Shown piece after piece: positions 43,220 to 52,369 of a DNA stretch of 64,000 nt (positions are counted from its first letter, which is position 1; the number at the start of each line of letters is the position of its first letter). The notes beneath the pieces were generated by a model that ran no database searches, was not told the DNA's origin, and was given only the letters and a program-made list of their open reading frames with translations. The DNA is from Kribbella antiqua (GTDB lineage Bacteria; Actinomycetota; Actinomycetes; Propionibacteriales; Kribbellaceae): positions 372,001 to 436,000 of the forward strand of contig NZ_SLWR01000003.1 in the NCBI RefSeq assembly GCF_004345665.1, read 5' to 3'. The translations under genes were made by a program, and so were the position numbers.

Positions 43220-46168
43220 TTACCGGCCGCGGTCGCCGTCGTTCGTGCGGCGGAGGCCGGCGCCGCCTTCTGTGCGGCGGGCTCCGGCGTTGTCTTCGGT
43301 ACGGCGGATGTTGGCTCGTGGCGAGTCGATCAGCTGTCGGAGCCTCTTCAGTTCGTTGTCCGGGCCAGGCTGTTCAGGCCCGCCAGTCTGCTCGGTCTCG
43401 GACAGGGCGGGGAGGACCAGGCCGTTGGGTGTGCCGGCCTCGCGCCACAGTTGGTTCGCCTTCGCGAGGGTCTGGTCGAACTGTTGCTGGAAGTGTGCGC
43501 GCGAGTCGTCCGTTCCGTGGGTCGCGTGGTGGTCGAGGGCGTCTGCTAGGCGGGAGAGGTGTTCGAGGGTGATCAGGCGTTCGGCTAGGAAGGGCTTGCC
43601 GCTTGGTTCTGCGACCAGGCGGCGTACGGCTTGGTGTACGCCGGAGCGGATCTGCGAAGTCGCGCCGCCGGTGACTCGGCGGCCGTCGGCTCGGTTGACG
43701 GTGGCTAGGTCTGGGAAGCGGTGGCGCGTGCCGTTGCTGTCGGCAATTGACTCGTAGCGGGCGATTGCGAGTCGGACCTTCTCGTGTGCGTTTGCGCCCG
43801 AGACGCCTAGCGCCTCGAGTCGGTCGGCCTCGGCGGCCCAGTGGTCGATGCGTTCGAGGGTTTGCACCCGGTCGGTACGGGCGTCGGTGTCGAAGGGGGT
43901 TTCCGGTTGGCCCGACGGGACGTTGTCGAGCTCTGCCCGCCGTACGGCGGCTCGGACATGGTCCGTGTAGTACGGCGACGCCTCCAAAGGCGCCAGCGTC
44001 ACGCGAGGCGATGCGGTACGACGGGCGATCGCCTCGGCCCGCATCGACAGCTGGGTCATCAGGTAGCGCGTGATCGCCCGCTGCTCGAGGAGCTCGGACT
44101 GGTTGACCGACCTGACCGCTTTGTTCGTCTCCAGGCCTTCGTGGACCAGGAGCTCGCGACGACGGAACAACGAGCGCGCGACCGGGGTCGCGGCCATCGA
44201 CCCCGTCGCGCCGGCAGCGGTCAGGACGACCGCGAGATCCGGTACGTCGAAGAGCTGGTCGAGTCCGACCACACCGGCCACTCCGCCGAGCGAGCCCGCG
44301 GCGACCTGGACGGCGTACGCCGACCACGGTGCCCGCGCCGACGGACGAGGACCAGCCGGCGGCTCGGTCACCACCGGCAGACCCCGGTCGGACAGGTCCG
44401 GAGGTACGCCGGTCAACTCCTCCAACCGCTCGGTCAGTTCCCGGAACGCGCGCAGCCGCGGCTCCAGAATCCCGGCGAGCGCCTCCGCCTGGGCGGCCTC
44501 CTGGTGGCCGCGCGACCACAGCTTCGAGGCGTCCCGGCCGGCTTCATCGCGGTTCAGGAAGTACTGGTCACCCATTGCACCGGTCACCGCGCCGAGGAGC
44601 CCGGGACCGACCGCGCTCATCAGGCTCTCCATCTGCGCGCTGACGTGCCGGGCGAGCGCCGTCGGGTCGACATCGACCGTCTGGCCGCGGTTGCCGCCGA
44701 CGAACGCGCGGCGCGCGGCGCCCGAGACGTTCTCGATCAGCTGGGCGGACAGGCTGACCGTGTACGGCGGAGCCCCCGGCACGTCCGAAGCAGCAGCAGC
44801 CTCCGTCCCCTGCCGGGCGACCACGCGGTCGAGCCGCGCCTGCAGCTCGGAGAACTCGGTGACCAGCTGGTTGACATATAGAGTGGGGTCGGACAGCCGG
44901 TCCCGCTCGGCCGCGTCGATCCGACGAAGCCGGAACTCCAGCTTCTTCATATCTACCAGGCGTTCCGCGAGCGACTTGGCGAGGGCCGACGAGGCGATGA
45001 CCAGAGCCGTCGACAACGCCGGCACCCCGAACGGCGTCAGCGCGCCCGCAACCGCTGCCGTGGCCAGCGTCGGAATGCTGTGCCGGATCAGATAGTTGCG
45101 CCAAGCCGTTGCCCTCGGCATCTTCTTGACCGGCGGACGGACCCGCTCCGGCCCGTCGAGAAGCGCGAGCAGACCAGGATAGTCGTACTCGCGCTGCTGC
45201 CGGTCGGCGTTGTACGCCGGCTTCCGGCCGGTCGCCTTCTTCCGGTCCAGACGCCGCTCGGTGAATGAGCCGACAGCCGCGTTGACAATCGTCGGGACCG
45301 CGATGCCGACACCGACGAGCGGGTTTCCGGTGAACGCCGCCGCAGCCGCGCCGATCACCACCGAGGAAACCCCCGAGCTGCCGACCGCCTTCGCGAGATA
45401 CCCCGGCTGATCGACGCGCTCCTCCAACGGCCGGGCGCGGTCCTTGGCGCGGTCGAGGATCGCCCGCTCGTCCTCGGTCAGGAGCGTACGGAGCAGCTTG
45501 GCGTTCGGCTGTCCATCGGCCACGCCCATGGTGAGGGCGAGCTTCCGGATCTCCTTGCGTACGGCGGCCCGGCGTACGGTGCCTCTGGCCCGGAACCTAC
45601 CGGCGAGCTCGTCGCCCAGCCGCCTTTCCAGCAGCCCGCGTTGCCGCAACTCAGCGCGGTGACCGGCGTCCACAGGCCGCTGTACGGCGTCAACGTCAGG
45701 CGTACCGCCGGGCCGGAAGACACCATCAGGCGTAACGCCGGGCACGAAAACACCGTCAATGTCACGCGGGTCACCAGCACCACGGAGCACAGCCGTCGAC
45801 TCGGCCAGGACCCTCGCGAGCGCCGGCGCGACATCATCCTCCGACAGCCGATCGGAGAGCGTGAGTTCGACCGTCGGCACGTCGTCGAAATCGCCGTCGT
45901 ACCAGGGCGCGCCGTCGAACTCACCGTTGTGCGAGGGATCCCCGTCGTCGACGTGGACGGCGTACTCGAGCTTCCTGCCGGGATCGAGCGGCCCGACGCG
46001 CTTGATCAGCCGGAACATCTCGCCCGTACCGGTGGTGACCAGGTACACGCCGTTGCCTTCGTGCCGCACGTGGGCGACGTCGACAGCCAGCTGATCTGGA
46101 TCCTCCAGCAGCCGGCCGGACTCCGCGCTCACCCTCACCCAACCGGCCAGAAAACGCGCGTCCCCCAC
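43220..46168 (-). CDS. Large 982-residue protein of unknown function with hydrophobic segments
   Basis: I do not recognise this protein. The first 125 residues look like a compact alpha/beta domain (GNGVYLVTTGTGEMFRLIKRV, LEYAVHVDDGD). A short Gly/Pro repeat follows at 139-159 (GVFxPGxTPD twice). Then come long charged helices and three Ala/Gly/Val-rich hydrophobic stretches at about 262-302, 365-400 and 617-668, rich enough to enter membranes. Helical regions continue to a disordered Arg/Thr/Gly-rich C-terminus. The start is firm: GTG 46168 has GGAGGTGAT 4 bases upstream. A smaller membrane-protein gene ends 55 bases before it, probably in the same transcript. The layout could suit a membrane-associated or secreted effector-like protein, but no known toxin or nuclease motif is visible. 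Confidence 0.75.
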   Translation of the reverse strand: MGDARFLAGWVRVSAESGRLLEDPDQLAVDVAHVRHEGNGVYLVTTGTGEMFRLIKRVGPLDPGRKLEYAVHVDDGDPSHNGEFDGAPWYDGDFDDVPTVELTLSDRLSEDDVAPALARVLAESTAVLRGAGDPRDIDGVFVPGVTPDGVFRPGGTPDVDAVQRPVDAGHRAELRQRGLLERRLGDELAGRFRARGTVRRAAVRKEIRKLALTMGVADGQPNAKLLRTLLTEDERAILDRAKDRARPLEERVDQPGYLAKAVGSSGVSSVVIGAAAAAFTGNPLVGVGIAVPTIVNAAVGSFTERRLDRKKATGRKPAYNADRQQREYDYPGLLALLDGPERVRPPVKKMPRATAWRNYLIRHSIPTLATAAVAGALTPFGVPALSTALVIASSALAKSLAERLVDMKKLEFRLRRIDAAERDRLSDPTLYVNQLVTEFSELQARLDRVVARQGTEAAAASDVPGAPPYTVSLSAQLIENVSGAARRAFVGGNRGQTVDVDPTALARHVSAQMESLMSAVGPGLLGAVTGAMGDQYFLNRDEAGRDASKLWSRGHQEAAQAEALAGILEPRLRAFRELTERLEELTGVPPDLSDRGLPVVTEPPAGPRPSARAPWSAYAVQVAAGSLGGVAGVVGLDQLFDVPDLAVVLTAAGATGSMAATPVARSLFRRRELLVHEGLETNKAVRSVNQSELLEQRAITRYLMTQLSMRAEAIARRTASPRVTLAPLEASPYYTDHVRAAVRRAELDNVPSGQPETPFDTDARTDRVQTLERIDHWAAEADRLEALGVSGANAHEKVRLAIARYESIADSNGTRHRFPDLATVNRADGRRVTGGATSQIRSGVHQAVRRLVAEPSGKPFLAERLITLEHLSRLADALDHHATHGTDDSRAHFQQQFDQTLAKANQLWREAGTPNGLVLPALSETEQTGGPEQPGPDNELKRLRQLIDSPRANIRRTEDNAGARRTEGGAGLRRTNDGDRGR

Positions 46169-46223
46169 GAATCACCTCCAGCCAGGCCAGGCAGTATTAG
46201 CGCAGCCTAACCTAACTAGGGTG

Positions 46224-46751
46224 CTACGCCTCGGGTGTCTTGCTGGGGCGGAATCGAGAGCGGAACTTCGAGTCGTACTCCAGATGCATGTAGCCCGACG
46301 AGTGCACTCCCACCGCGAAGCACCCCACGACCAGGAACACGATCCCCGCGACAGTGGACATGTGCCAGAAGGCCGCCGTGATGCCGACGAACGCCGAGCC
46401 TTGGGCGAGCGACTTGGCCACGCTGACCAGCCACGACTTGCTCGCCCGGCGCCGAAACTCCTCCTGCCGATTCAGCACCAGCAACGCGGCGAGCAACGGG
46501 ATCGAGATGGCGATCGCGATGACACACACCAGTGCCGACAGGTTGAGTGAGTCAACGGTCAGGAATGGTTGCACGACCACCAGACCGGCGCCTGCCAGTC
46601 CGCCGTAGATCAGATTGGACTGACGGATCCATTCCAGGTGGGCCGCCGGGTCGGCGGCAGCGTCCTCGAATTCCTTCCGGATGCGTTCGCCTTCGGCCTC
46701 GGCTGCCCTGACCTCCGCCTGCTCAGCCAGGAAGTCCTCGTCCTCGTTCAT
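46224..46751 (-). CDS. Four-helix membrane protein
   Basis: The 175-residue protein has a charged N-terminal coiled segment (residues 1-40, many Glu and Ala), then about four membrane helices (starting near 50, 73, 108 and 125) and a basic C-terminus. ATG 46751 has GGAGG at 8 bases. No family is recognised. It lies directly upstream of the 982-residue protein and may be its membrane partner. Confidence 0.72.
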   Translation of the reverse strand: MNEDEDFLAEQAEVRAAEAEGERIRKEFEDAAADPAAHLEWIRQSNLIYGGLAGAGLVVVQPFLTVDSLNLSALVCVIAIAISIPLLAALLVLNRQEEFRRRASKSWLVSVAKSLAQGSAFVGITAAFWHMSTVAGIVFLVVGCFAVGVHSSGYMHLEYDSKFRSRFRPSKTPEA

Positions 46752-46806
46752 ATGCACATCCTCCCCAAGCCCGCGGCGGTGAGCCTGGACGGTCAGCCTG
46801 TCGGCG

Positions 46807-47301
46807 TCAGCCTACGATGCGGATGTTGAGTTCGACTTCCCACTTCGTTTTCCGTGGTTCCGTGCGGGGATCGGTGCGGAATGCCTCGTACCTGCAGGCG
46901 AAAAGGTCGCCTTCGGCAACGTCGCTTCGGTCGAAGGCGATGTCTTGTGCGGCGGCCCACTCGATCAGGGCACGGTTCGCGCGGAGGGAGTGGTTGCGGT
47001 AGGTCAGCGTCGCATAGCGGCCGGCCGGGAGCACGGCCGGTCGCACGCGAGCATCACCGGCGAGCGGGCCCGGCGTGACGACGCCCACCTCCAAGTCCAT
47101 CGGGCCGCTCATGTCGATCACATGCAGGCGCAGGAAGAACGGGCCGACGTCATCGATGTTCTGCCGCAGGAGCCAGGCGCTGAGCTCGCTGATCAGTTCA
47201 TTCCGGGTGCTCAACATGCCGCGGAAGGGGGTGACAACGCGGATGCCGAGATAGTCCCGCTGCGGCCGCTCGACAACGCGAGGCGGTTCGAGTAGATCCA
47301 T
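46807..47301 (-). CDS. GyrI-like / AraC effector-binding-domain protein
   Basis: The 164-residue protein resembles the small-molecule-binding (SOUL/GyrI-like) fold: YLGIRVVTPFRGMLS, LEVGVVTPG and LPAGRYATLTYRNH. Such stand-alone domains bind drugs or inhibit gyrase. ATG 47301 has AGGAGG 6 bases upstream; the in-frame extension to 47733 has no family character and is rejected. It is the first gene of the run ahead of the membrane protein and 982-residue protein. Confidence 0.78.
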   Translation of the reverse strand: MDLLEPPRVVERPQRDYLGIRVVTPFRGMLSTRNELISELSAWLLRQNIDDVGPFFLRLHVIDMSGPMDLEVGVVTPGPLAGDARVRPAVLPAGRYATLTYRNHSLRANRALIEWAAAQDIAFDRSDVAEGDLFACRYEAFRTDPRTEPRKTKWEVELNIRIVG

Positions 47302-47463
47302 CTGGGCCTCCTCAGTCTTCCGGCCTCCCAGGATGGGGCCTGCCCCAGGGGCAGCCTCAAGGTAGTCCACAGAGGACAACCCCCGGGAGGCAAGGCTTGG
47401 TGAGCTGAGAGCTGGTAGCGGTTCACCTGCGACACTGCGAGAGAGTCTGGTGGAGGAGGGGCG

Positions 47464-47955
47464 ATGGTGGATGGGAGTGAGGATCCACGGGTGCTTGGGG
47501 TTGGGCGGGCGGCTACGCCGTTTACGGCTGAGGAGATTCGGGCTGGGTGTCCGGAGGGACGGACCACCCGGCTTCGGGTCGACGTCGGGGAGGAGGCGTT
47601 TGTCCGGATCAGCCGGTACGTCGAATGTGACGAAGCCGGCGCGGTGATAGAGCGGACGCGGGTGGCGCTGGACGGGTCTCCGCTCGGGCAACCTGAGGCC
47701 GAGCGGGAGACGTGGGGTGAGTTGCAGGCTCACGCGTCGTTCCCGGCCGACCGTACGACGATCGAGTCTGAGCGGATCGACACCGCGATCGGGGTATTCG
47801 ATTGCCTGCGGTACACAGTGCGGGATGGCACGACCGAGCAGGTCTTCTGGTTCGCGAAGGACCTGCCCGGTGCGCCCATCCGATTCCTGACCCGGACGGA
47901 CGGTCAGGTCGTGATGACCTTTTCCGTGGTCGACGACACGATCGTCAGCGGCTGA
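47464..47955 (+). CDS. Hypothetical 163-residue protein
   Basis: This soluble protein has no signal peptide. It is rich in beta strands (TTRLRVDVGEEAFVRISRYVE, FDCLRYTVRDG, VMTFSVVDD), with a GAPIRFLTRTDG segment near the end. GGAGGGG precedes the ATG. It overlaps the 3' end of the ECF41 gene by 11 bases. Family not recognised. Confidence 0.65.
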   Translation: MVDGSEDPRVLGVGRAATPFTAEEIRAGCPEGRTTRLRVDVGEEAFVRISRYVECDEAGAVIERTRVALDGSPLGQPEAERETWGELQAHASFPADRTTIESERIDTAIGVFDCLRYTVRDGTTEQVFWFAKDLPGAPIRFLTRTDGQVVMTFSVVDDTIVSG

Positions 47956-48826
47956 CGGCGGTCTCCTGCTCGACGCGGGAGAGCTTCTCCGGGTTGCGGA
48001 CGATGTAGAGACCGGTGATCAGGCCTGAGTCGATACGGAGGGCCACGACGTTGTCGATCTCGCCGTCGATGCGTACGACGAGGGCCGGGGAGCCGTTGAT
48101 CTGAGCCGGTTCGACCGAAGCCTGGCTGTGGAGTCTGGGAAGGCCGATGGCGAGCAGGCGCGACACCTTGTCGGCGCCGACGATGGGGTACGGCACTGCC
48201 TGCTTGACACCGCCGCCGTCGCCGAGGAGGACGACGTCCGGGGCGAGGATGGCGAGCAGGTCCTGCAGGTCGCCGGTTTCGACCGCTCGCTGGAACGCGT
48301 CGACCGCGCCGCGGGTCTCGGCCGGGGAGACGGCTCCGCGTGGCCGGCGCTCGGCGACGTGCGCCCGGGCCCGATGGGCGATCTGGCGAACCGCGGCCGG
48401 GGTCTTGTCGACGGCTTCGGCGATCTCGTCGTACTCGAGGTCGAACACCTCGCGCAGTACGAAGACCGCCCGCTCGGTCGGCTTGAGCGTTTCCAGCACC
48501 AGCAGCATCGCCATCGAGACGCTGTCGGCCAGTTCGACGTCCTCGGCCACGTCGGGTGCGGTGAGCAGTGGCTCGGGCAACCAGGGTCCGACATACGACT
48601 CGCGGCGCCGGCCGAGCGTGCGCAGCCGGTTGAGCGCCTGGCGGGTGGTGATCCGGACCAGGTACGCGCGCTGATCCTGGACGGACGCGAGGTCGACGGT
48701 CACCCAGCGCAGCCAGGTCTCCTGCAGCACGTCCTCCGCGTCCGCGGCCGAGCCCAGCATCTCGTAGGCGACCGTGAACAGCAGGTTGCGATGGGCAACG
48801 AAAGCCTCGGTGGCGGGATCCGTCAT
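47945..48826 (-). CDS. ECF41-type RNA polymerase sigma factor
   Basis: The 293-residue sigma factor has sigma-2 and sigma-4 regions, the linker motif WLPEPL at 82-87 and a SnoaL-like C-terminal domain with the terminal motif NPEKL (278-282). These are ECF41 hallmarks; in this group the C-terminal extension acts as a built-in regulator. ATG 48826 has GGAGAGA upstream. It is divergent from a carboxymuconolactone decarboxylase-family gene, the usual ECF41 target, and both directions have TGTCACA boxes. Confidence 0.92.
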   Translation of the reverse strand: MTDPATEAFVAHRNLLFTVAYEMLGSAADAEDVLQETWLRWVTVDLASVQDQRAYLVRITTRQALNRLRTLGRRRESYVGPWLPEPLLTAPDVAEDVELADSVSMAMLLVLETLKPTERAVFVLREVFDLEYDEIAEAVDKTPAAVRQIAHRARAHVAERRPRGAVSPAETRGAVDAFQRAVETGDLQDLLAILAPDVVLLGDGGGVKQAVPYPIVGADKVSRLLAIGLPRLHSQASVEPAQINGSPALVVRIDGEIDNVVALRIDSGLITGLYIVRNPEKLSRVEQETAVSR

Positions 48827-48855
48827 GATCTCTCCAGACTCTGTCACACGCACAA

Positions 48856-48882
48856 GACACCGGCCGAAGGCGCCTTGTGACA
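48856..48882 (-). promoter_or_regulatory. ECF41-type promoter of the sigma factor gene
   Basis: On the minus strand TGTCACA (plus-strand 48876-48882) is followed after 16 bases by TGTC (48856-48859). ECF41 promoters are TGTCACA-N16-CGTC, so the -35 is exact and the -10 has one mismatch. This implies autoregulation. Confidence 0.6.
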
Positions 48883-48906
48883 GTGGCCTACGTCACCTCA
48901 CCGCGG

Positions 48907-48933
48907 TGTCACAGAACTCGGCTCGCCGGCATC
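48907..48933 (+). promoter_or_regulatory. ECF41-type promoter of the decarboxylase-family gene
   Basis: TGTCACA at 48907-48913, a 16-base spacer and CATC at 48930-48933 fit the ECF41 consensus with one mismatch. The -10 lies 40 bases before the ATG. Confidence 0.65.
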
Positions 48934-48973
48934 TTGTGGTCGTCAGTACGACGACACGAGTGAGGACAAAGCG

Positions 48974-49459
48974 ATGGAATCCCGATTCAACATGCTCGAC
49001 AACCCGTTCGCGCTGAAGTTCGGCAAGCGTTTCGCCGGCCTCGACGTGATGCTCGGGCAGTCGACGCTGCCGAAGACCACGAAGGAACTGGTGAACTTGC
49101 GCGTCAGCCAGATCAACGGCTGCGCCTTCTGCACCGACATGCACACCAAGGACGCCACGGCCGCCGGTGAGACCGCGGTCCGGCTCAACCTGGTCGCGGT
49201 CTGGCGTGAGGCGACCGTGTTCACCGAGCCGGAGCGGGCCGCGCTGGCGCTCGCCGAGGAGGGCACCCGGCTCGCCGACCACCACCAGGGTGTGTCCGAC
49301 GAGACCTGGGCCCAGGTGCGCAAGCACTACGACGACGACCAGATCGCCGCGCTGATCGCCCAGGTCGCGCTGATCAACGCCGCCAACCGGATGAACGTGA
49401 TCGTGCGTACGCCGGGCGGTTCCTACCAACCCGGCATGTTCGCCGACTTCGTCAACTGA
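48974..49459 (+). CDS. Carboxymuconolactone decarboxylase / AhpD-like protein
   Basis: The 161-residue protein has the AhpD-like redox motif CAFCTDMH (Cys50, Cys53, His57) and the helical CMD fold. Members are thiol peroxidases or reductases. It is the divergent partner of the ECF41 sigma factor, and an ECF41 promoter lies upstream. This fits an inducible thiol-stress enzyme, though the inducer of ECF41 systems is unknown. Confidence 0.92.
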   Translation: MESRFNMLDNPFALKFGKRFAGLDVMLGQSTLPKTTKELVNLRVSQINGCAFCTDMHTKDATAAGETAVRLNLVAVWREATVFTEPERAALALAEEGTRLADHHQGVSDETWAQVRKHYDDDQIAALIAQVALINAANRMNVIVRTPGGSYQPGMFADFVN

Positions 49460-49475
49460 CCGGCCGCCGAAACCA

Positions 49476-49507
49476 GCCCCCGACCTGTGGGTATGCGGGT
49501 CGGGGGC
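49476..49507. terminator. Bidirectional terminator hairpin
   Basis: A perfect 10-bp stem, GCCCCCGACC with GGTCGGGGGC and a 12-base loop, lies between the convergent decarboxylase-family and response-regulator genes. Confidence 0.65.
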
Positions 49508-49534
49508 GAGGCCCTCTAGTCTGTCAGGATCGCT

Positions 49535-50206
49535 TCAGCCAGGAGGTTCGCCTCTCGGGCGCACCAGCCCCGTCTCGTAGGCCAGCACCACTGCCTGGAC
49601 GCGGTCTCGCAGACGGTGTTTGGCGAGGATGCGCGCGACGTGCGTCTTGACCGTGCCCTCGCCGATGTAGAGACGTCCGGCGATCTCGGCGTTGGACAAC
49701 CCTTCTGCCACGGCAAGCAGTACGTCGATCTCCCGCTGGGTGAGCAGCGGCACCGCTTCTCGTGGGTCGCGAGGTGGTGGCGTCTCGACGTATCTCTCCA
49801 CAAGCCGCCGGGTCACAGTCGGCGTGAACAGTGACTCGCCCGCATATACGGCCCGAATCCCCTCCAGGAGCCGCTGCGGACTGTCGGTCTTGAGCAAGAA
49901 TCCGGAGGCGCCGGCGGCGAGCGCCTCGTAGACGTACTCGTCGGGGTCGTATGTCGTCAGCACCAGCACCCGTGAGTCGGAGCCGGACTCAGCCAGTGCG
50001 CGGGTGGCGGCAATGCCGTCCAAACCCGGCATTCGGATGTCCATGAGCACCACGTCTGGGGCGTGCTCTTGCGCAAGCCGCACGGCAGCCCTCCCATCGC
50101 CGGCCTCGGCGACCAGAGCGAGATCCTGGTGGCCCTCGAGGATCATTCGGAGGCCGCTTCGCACGACCGGCTGGTCATCGGCGACGAGGATCCGGATCGA
50201 GTTCAT
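49535..50206 (-). CDS. NarL/FixJ family response regulator
   Basis: The 223-residue protein has a receiver domain with phosphoacceptor Asp56 (VVLMDIRMPG) and a C-terminal LuxR helix-turn-helix (LTQREIDVLLAVAEGLSNAEIA). It overlaps the kinase gene by 4 bases and forms a two-component pair with it. The divergent membrane-protein gene at 51529 is a likely target. Confidence 0.94.
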   Translation of the reverse strand: MNSIRILVADDQPVVRSGLRMILEGHQDLALVAEAGDGRAAVRLAQEHAPDVVLMDIRMPGLDGIAATRALAESGSDSRVLVLTTYDPDEYVYEALAAGASGFLLKTDSPQRLLEGIRAVYAGESLFTPTVTRRLVERYVETPPPRDPREAVPLLTQREIDVLLAVAEGLSNAEIAGRLYIGEGTVKTHVARILAKHRLRDRVQAVVLAYETGLVRPRGEPPG

Positions 50207-51414
50207 GGGGCCGGCACGACGGCGGCGAGCCGCCAGCCCGAGGGAGCGTGGGGGCCGGCCTCGAGACGGCCGCCCACAGCGTCGACCCGCTCGGCGATGC
50301 CGCGGAGACCCCGTCCTGCGCTGCCGTTCTCGTGCCTCGCGGTTGGTCCCTCGCTGAGCACCTCCACGGAAACCGCGTCCTTGTCATAGCGCACGCGCAC
50401 CGTGGTGCGGGCTGACGGTGCGTGCTTGAGGGCGTTGGTCAGTCCCTCCTGCACGATACGGAACAGGGACAGGTCCAGGGCAGGCGTCATGTCCCGGCGA
50501 GCGCCCTCGACAATCATGTCGACGTCCAGGCCGGCCGCCCTGACCCGGCCGAGCAGTTCCGGCACCGCGCTCATTGACGGCAGCGGCTCGCGCGATTCGC
50601 CGTCTTCGTGGGACAGCAGTCTGCCCATCTCGCGGGCCGCGTCGTGGCCCGTGCGCTGGATCAGGCGCAGTGCCTCACGGGCACGCTCGGGTGAGCGGTC
50701 CAGCACCTGCTCTGCTGCGCCGGCATGCAGCGCCATCACGCTGATGCTGTGGGCGACCACATCGTGCACCTCGCGCCCGAGGCGGCGCTGCTCGGACTCG
50801 ACCGCGTCGGCAATCGCCTGCTCCCGGTCGCGCTCGGCGACCGCAGCCCGGGCGACGGCCTCCTCTGCCTGGCACCGTCGGGAATGCACCACCCGGCCGA
50901 CGGCGAAGACGGCCGTCGTGACCAGCGGTGAGAACCACGCCTGCGACGGGGAGTCCACGAGCGGGTCGCGCAGGTCGTGCACCACTATGCCGAGCAGCGC
51001 GATCGACGCCACCACGTACGCGGGTCCGCCGTACGCTGCCGCCGAGTAAACGGCGGCCAGCAGCGGAAGCAGCACCGCAGCGGTCTCCGTGGCTCCGAAC
51101 ACGAGCGCCTGGATCCCGACCACCGCGACCACGATCGAGAGCACGGGAAGCGGCCGCGACCTGCGCCAGAACAGCGGGACCGTCATGGCGAGGGCGAGCA
51201 GCGCATTGACACCCACCGGGCCGCGGAAGGTTCCGCTCCACGCCGCGATCTGAGATCCGGCCGTGAGCGGCGCGGCCAGCGCGATATCCACCCAGCGGCT
51301 GACCACCCGGGGTGTGGCATCCACGCGAGCGTCCGCGGAAGCGCCGGCAAAGGTCATCATCTGCTCACGATAGGTGGCCGCAGACCACTGCCGCGACTGC
51401 CTTGAGACAGACAC
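50203..51414 (-). CDS. NarL-type sensor histidine kinase
   Basis: The 403-residue kinase has five or six N-terminal membrane helices without a large sensor domain (residues 40-175). A HisKA_3 domain follows with His217 in GREVHDVVAHSISVMALHAGAAE, then a divergent ATPase domain (FRIVQEGLTNALKHA, GRGLRGIAERV). This is the intramembrane-sensing type that often guards antibiotic exporters. GTG 51414 has AGGAGGAGG upstream. Confidence 0.92.
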   Translation of the reverse strand: MSVSRQSRQWSAATYREQMMTFAGASADARVDATPRVVSRWVDIALAAPLTAGSQIAAWSGTFRGPVGVNALLALAMTVPLFWRRSRPLPVLSIVVAVVGIQALVFGATETAAVLLPLLAAVYSAAAYGGPAYVVASIALLGIVVHDLRDPLVDSPSQAWFSPLVTTAVFAVGRVVHSRRCQAEEAVARAAVAERDREQAIADAVESEQRRLGREVHDVVAHSISVMALHAGAAEQVLDRSPERAREALRLIQRTGHDAAREMGRLLSHEDGESREPLPSMSAVPELLGRVRAAGLDVDMIVEGARRDMTPALDLSLFRIVQEGLTNALKHAPSARTTVRVRYDKDAVSVEVLSEGPTARHENGSAGRGLRGIAERVDAVGGRLEAGPHAPSGWRLAAVVPAP

Positions 51415-51528
51415 CGGGTCCTCCTCCTGACCACCGAATCGAGCGCCGGAGCAGACGCCCGGAGTCGGCCTTACTCCCTAGCGTCACTGACACATCCACC
51501 GCCACCGCACACGCGACCAGGAGAAGCC

Positions 51529-52194
51529 ATGAACGTCAGCAAGGTCCACCGCACCGCCACCGGCCTGTCCCTCATCCTTTGGCCCCTGTCCATGCTCGGC
51601 GCCGCAGTCGTCCAGCCGGTAATCGGTGAGCGTGCTACCGACGTGTACGACGCCGCGGCGGCGCACGCCGTCCGGATCGGGACCTCCGTCGCGATCGGTG
51701 GACCCGGCGTGCTGTTCTGGGCGGTCGCAGTCGCCGGCAGCGTGCAAGTGCTCCGGTCACGCGGAGCGAGGCTCGGGCACCTGGGTGGCGTCCTGGCGCT
51801 CCTCGGGGCTCTGGGCCACGCCGTGATGGCGACCCTGTTCCTGGTGCTGCTCGGCCTGCCACAGGATGGCCACCGCGCCGAGCTGGTGCCGGTCGTGGAA
51901 CGCATCGCGGCGCACGTGTTCCCGGTGGCGATGCCGCTCCTGCTGCTCGGCGGCGTGGGGGTCGTGATGCTGTCCTTCGCGCTCCGGCGCGAAGGATGGG
52001 CGCCGAAAGCAACCCCGGCACTCGTGACTGCAGGCTTCCTCAGCGAGTTCGTTCCGCTGGGCGGGACGGCGGGCGATGTGGTGCTCTGGACCATCGCGGG
52101 CGCAGGCGTCGCTCTGTCAGGCACGAGGATGCTCCGCGTCTCCGACGAGGAGTGGCAGGCCGTTGCCGCTCCTGTCCCCGGGGGCGCACGATAG
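51529..52194 (+). CDS. Six-helix membrane protein of unknown function
   Basis: The 221-residue protein has six predicted membrane helices with short loops (first helix ATGLSLILWPLSMLG, a long one at about 86-108). It has no recognised transport motifs. It is divergent from the two-component operon across a 114-bp gap and is probably controlled by it. AGGAG lies before the ATG. Confidence 0.75.
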   Translation: MNVSKVHRTATGLSLILWPLSMLGAAVVQPVIGERATDVYDAAAAHAVRIGTSVAIGGPGVLFWAVAVAGSVQVLRSRGARLGHLGGVLALLGALGHAVMATLFLVLLGLPQDGHRAELVPVVERIAAHVFPVAMPLLLLGGVGVVMLSFALRREGWAPKATPALVTAGFLSEFVPLGGTAGDVVLWTIAGAGVALSGTRMLRVSDEEWQAVAAPVPGGAR

Positions 52195-52369
52195 CGATCC
52201 GGGCGCTGTCGTCCGCCGAACCTCTCGGAGAGACGGTCATGTCTGCGCGGGCTCGACGGCTGGCTGGAGGGTGACCTTGCAGGAGTAGTGCGAGGGGTGG
52301 GGAATAGGGGTGGGACGGCTGGGAGTTGGTTGTTTACGACCGAGGTTGGCCGATTGAGGAGAGCGGGCG

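Noticed and set aside
46807-47733. 308-residue version of the GyrI-like protein
   Set aside because: The first 144 residues have no family character, and a strong ribosome binding site marks the start at 47301.
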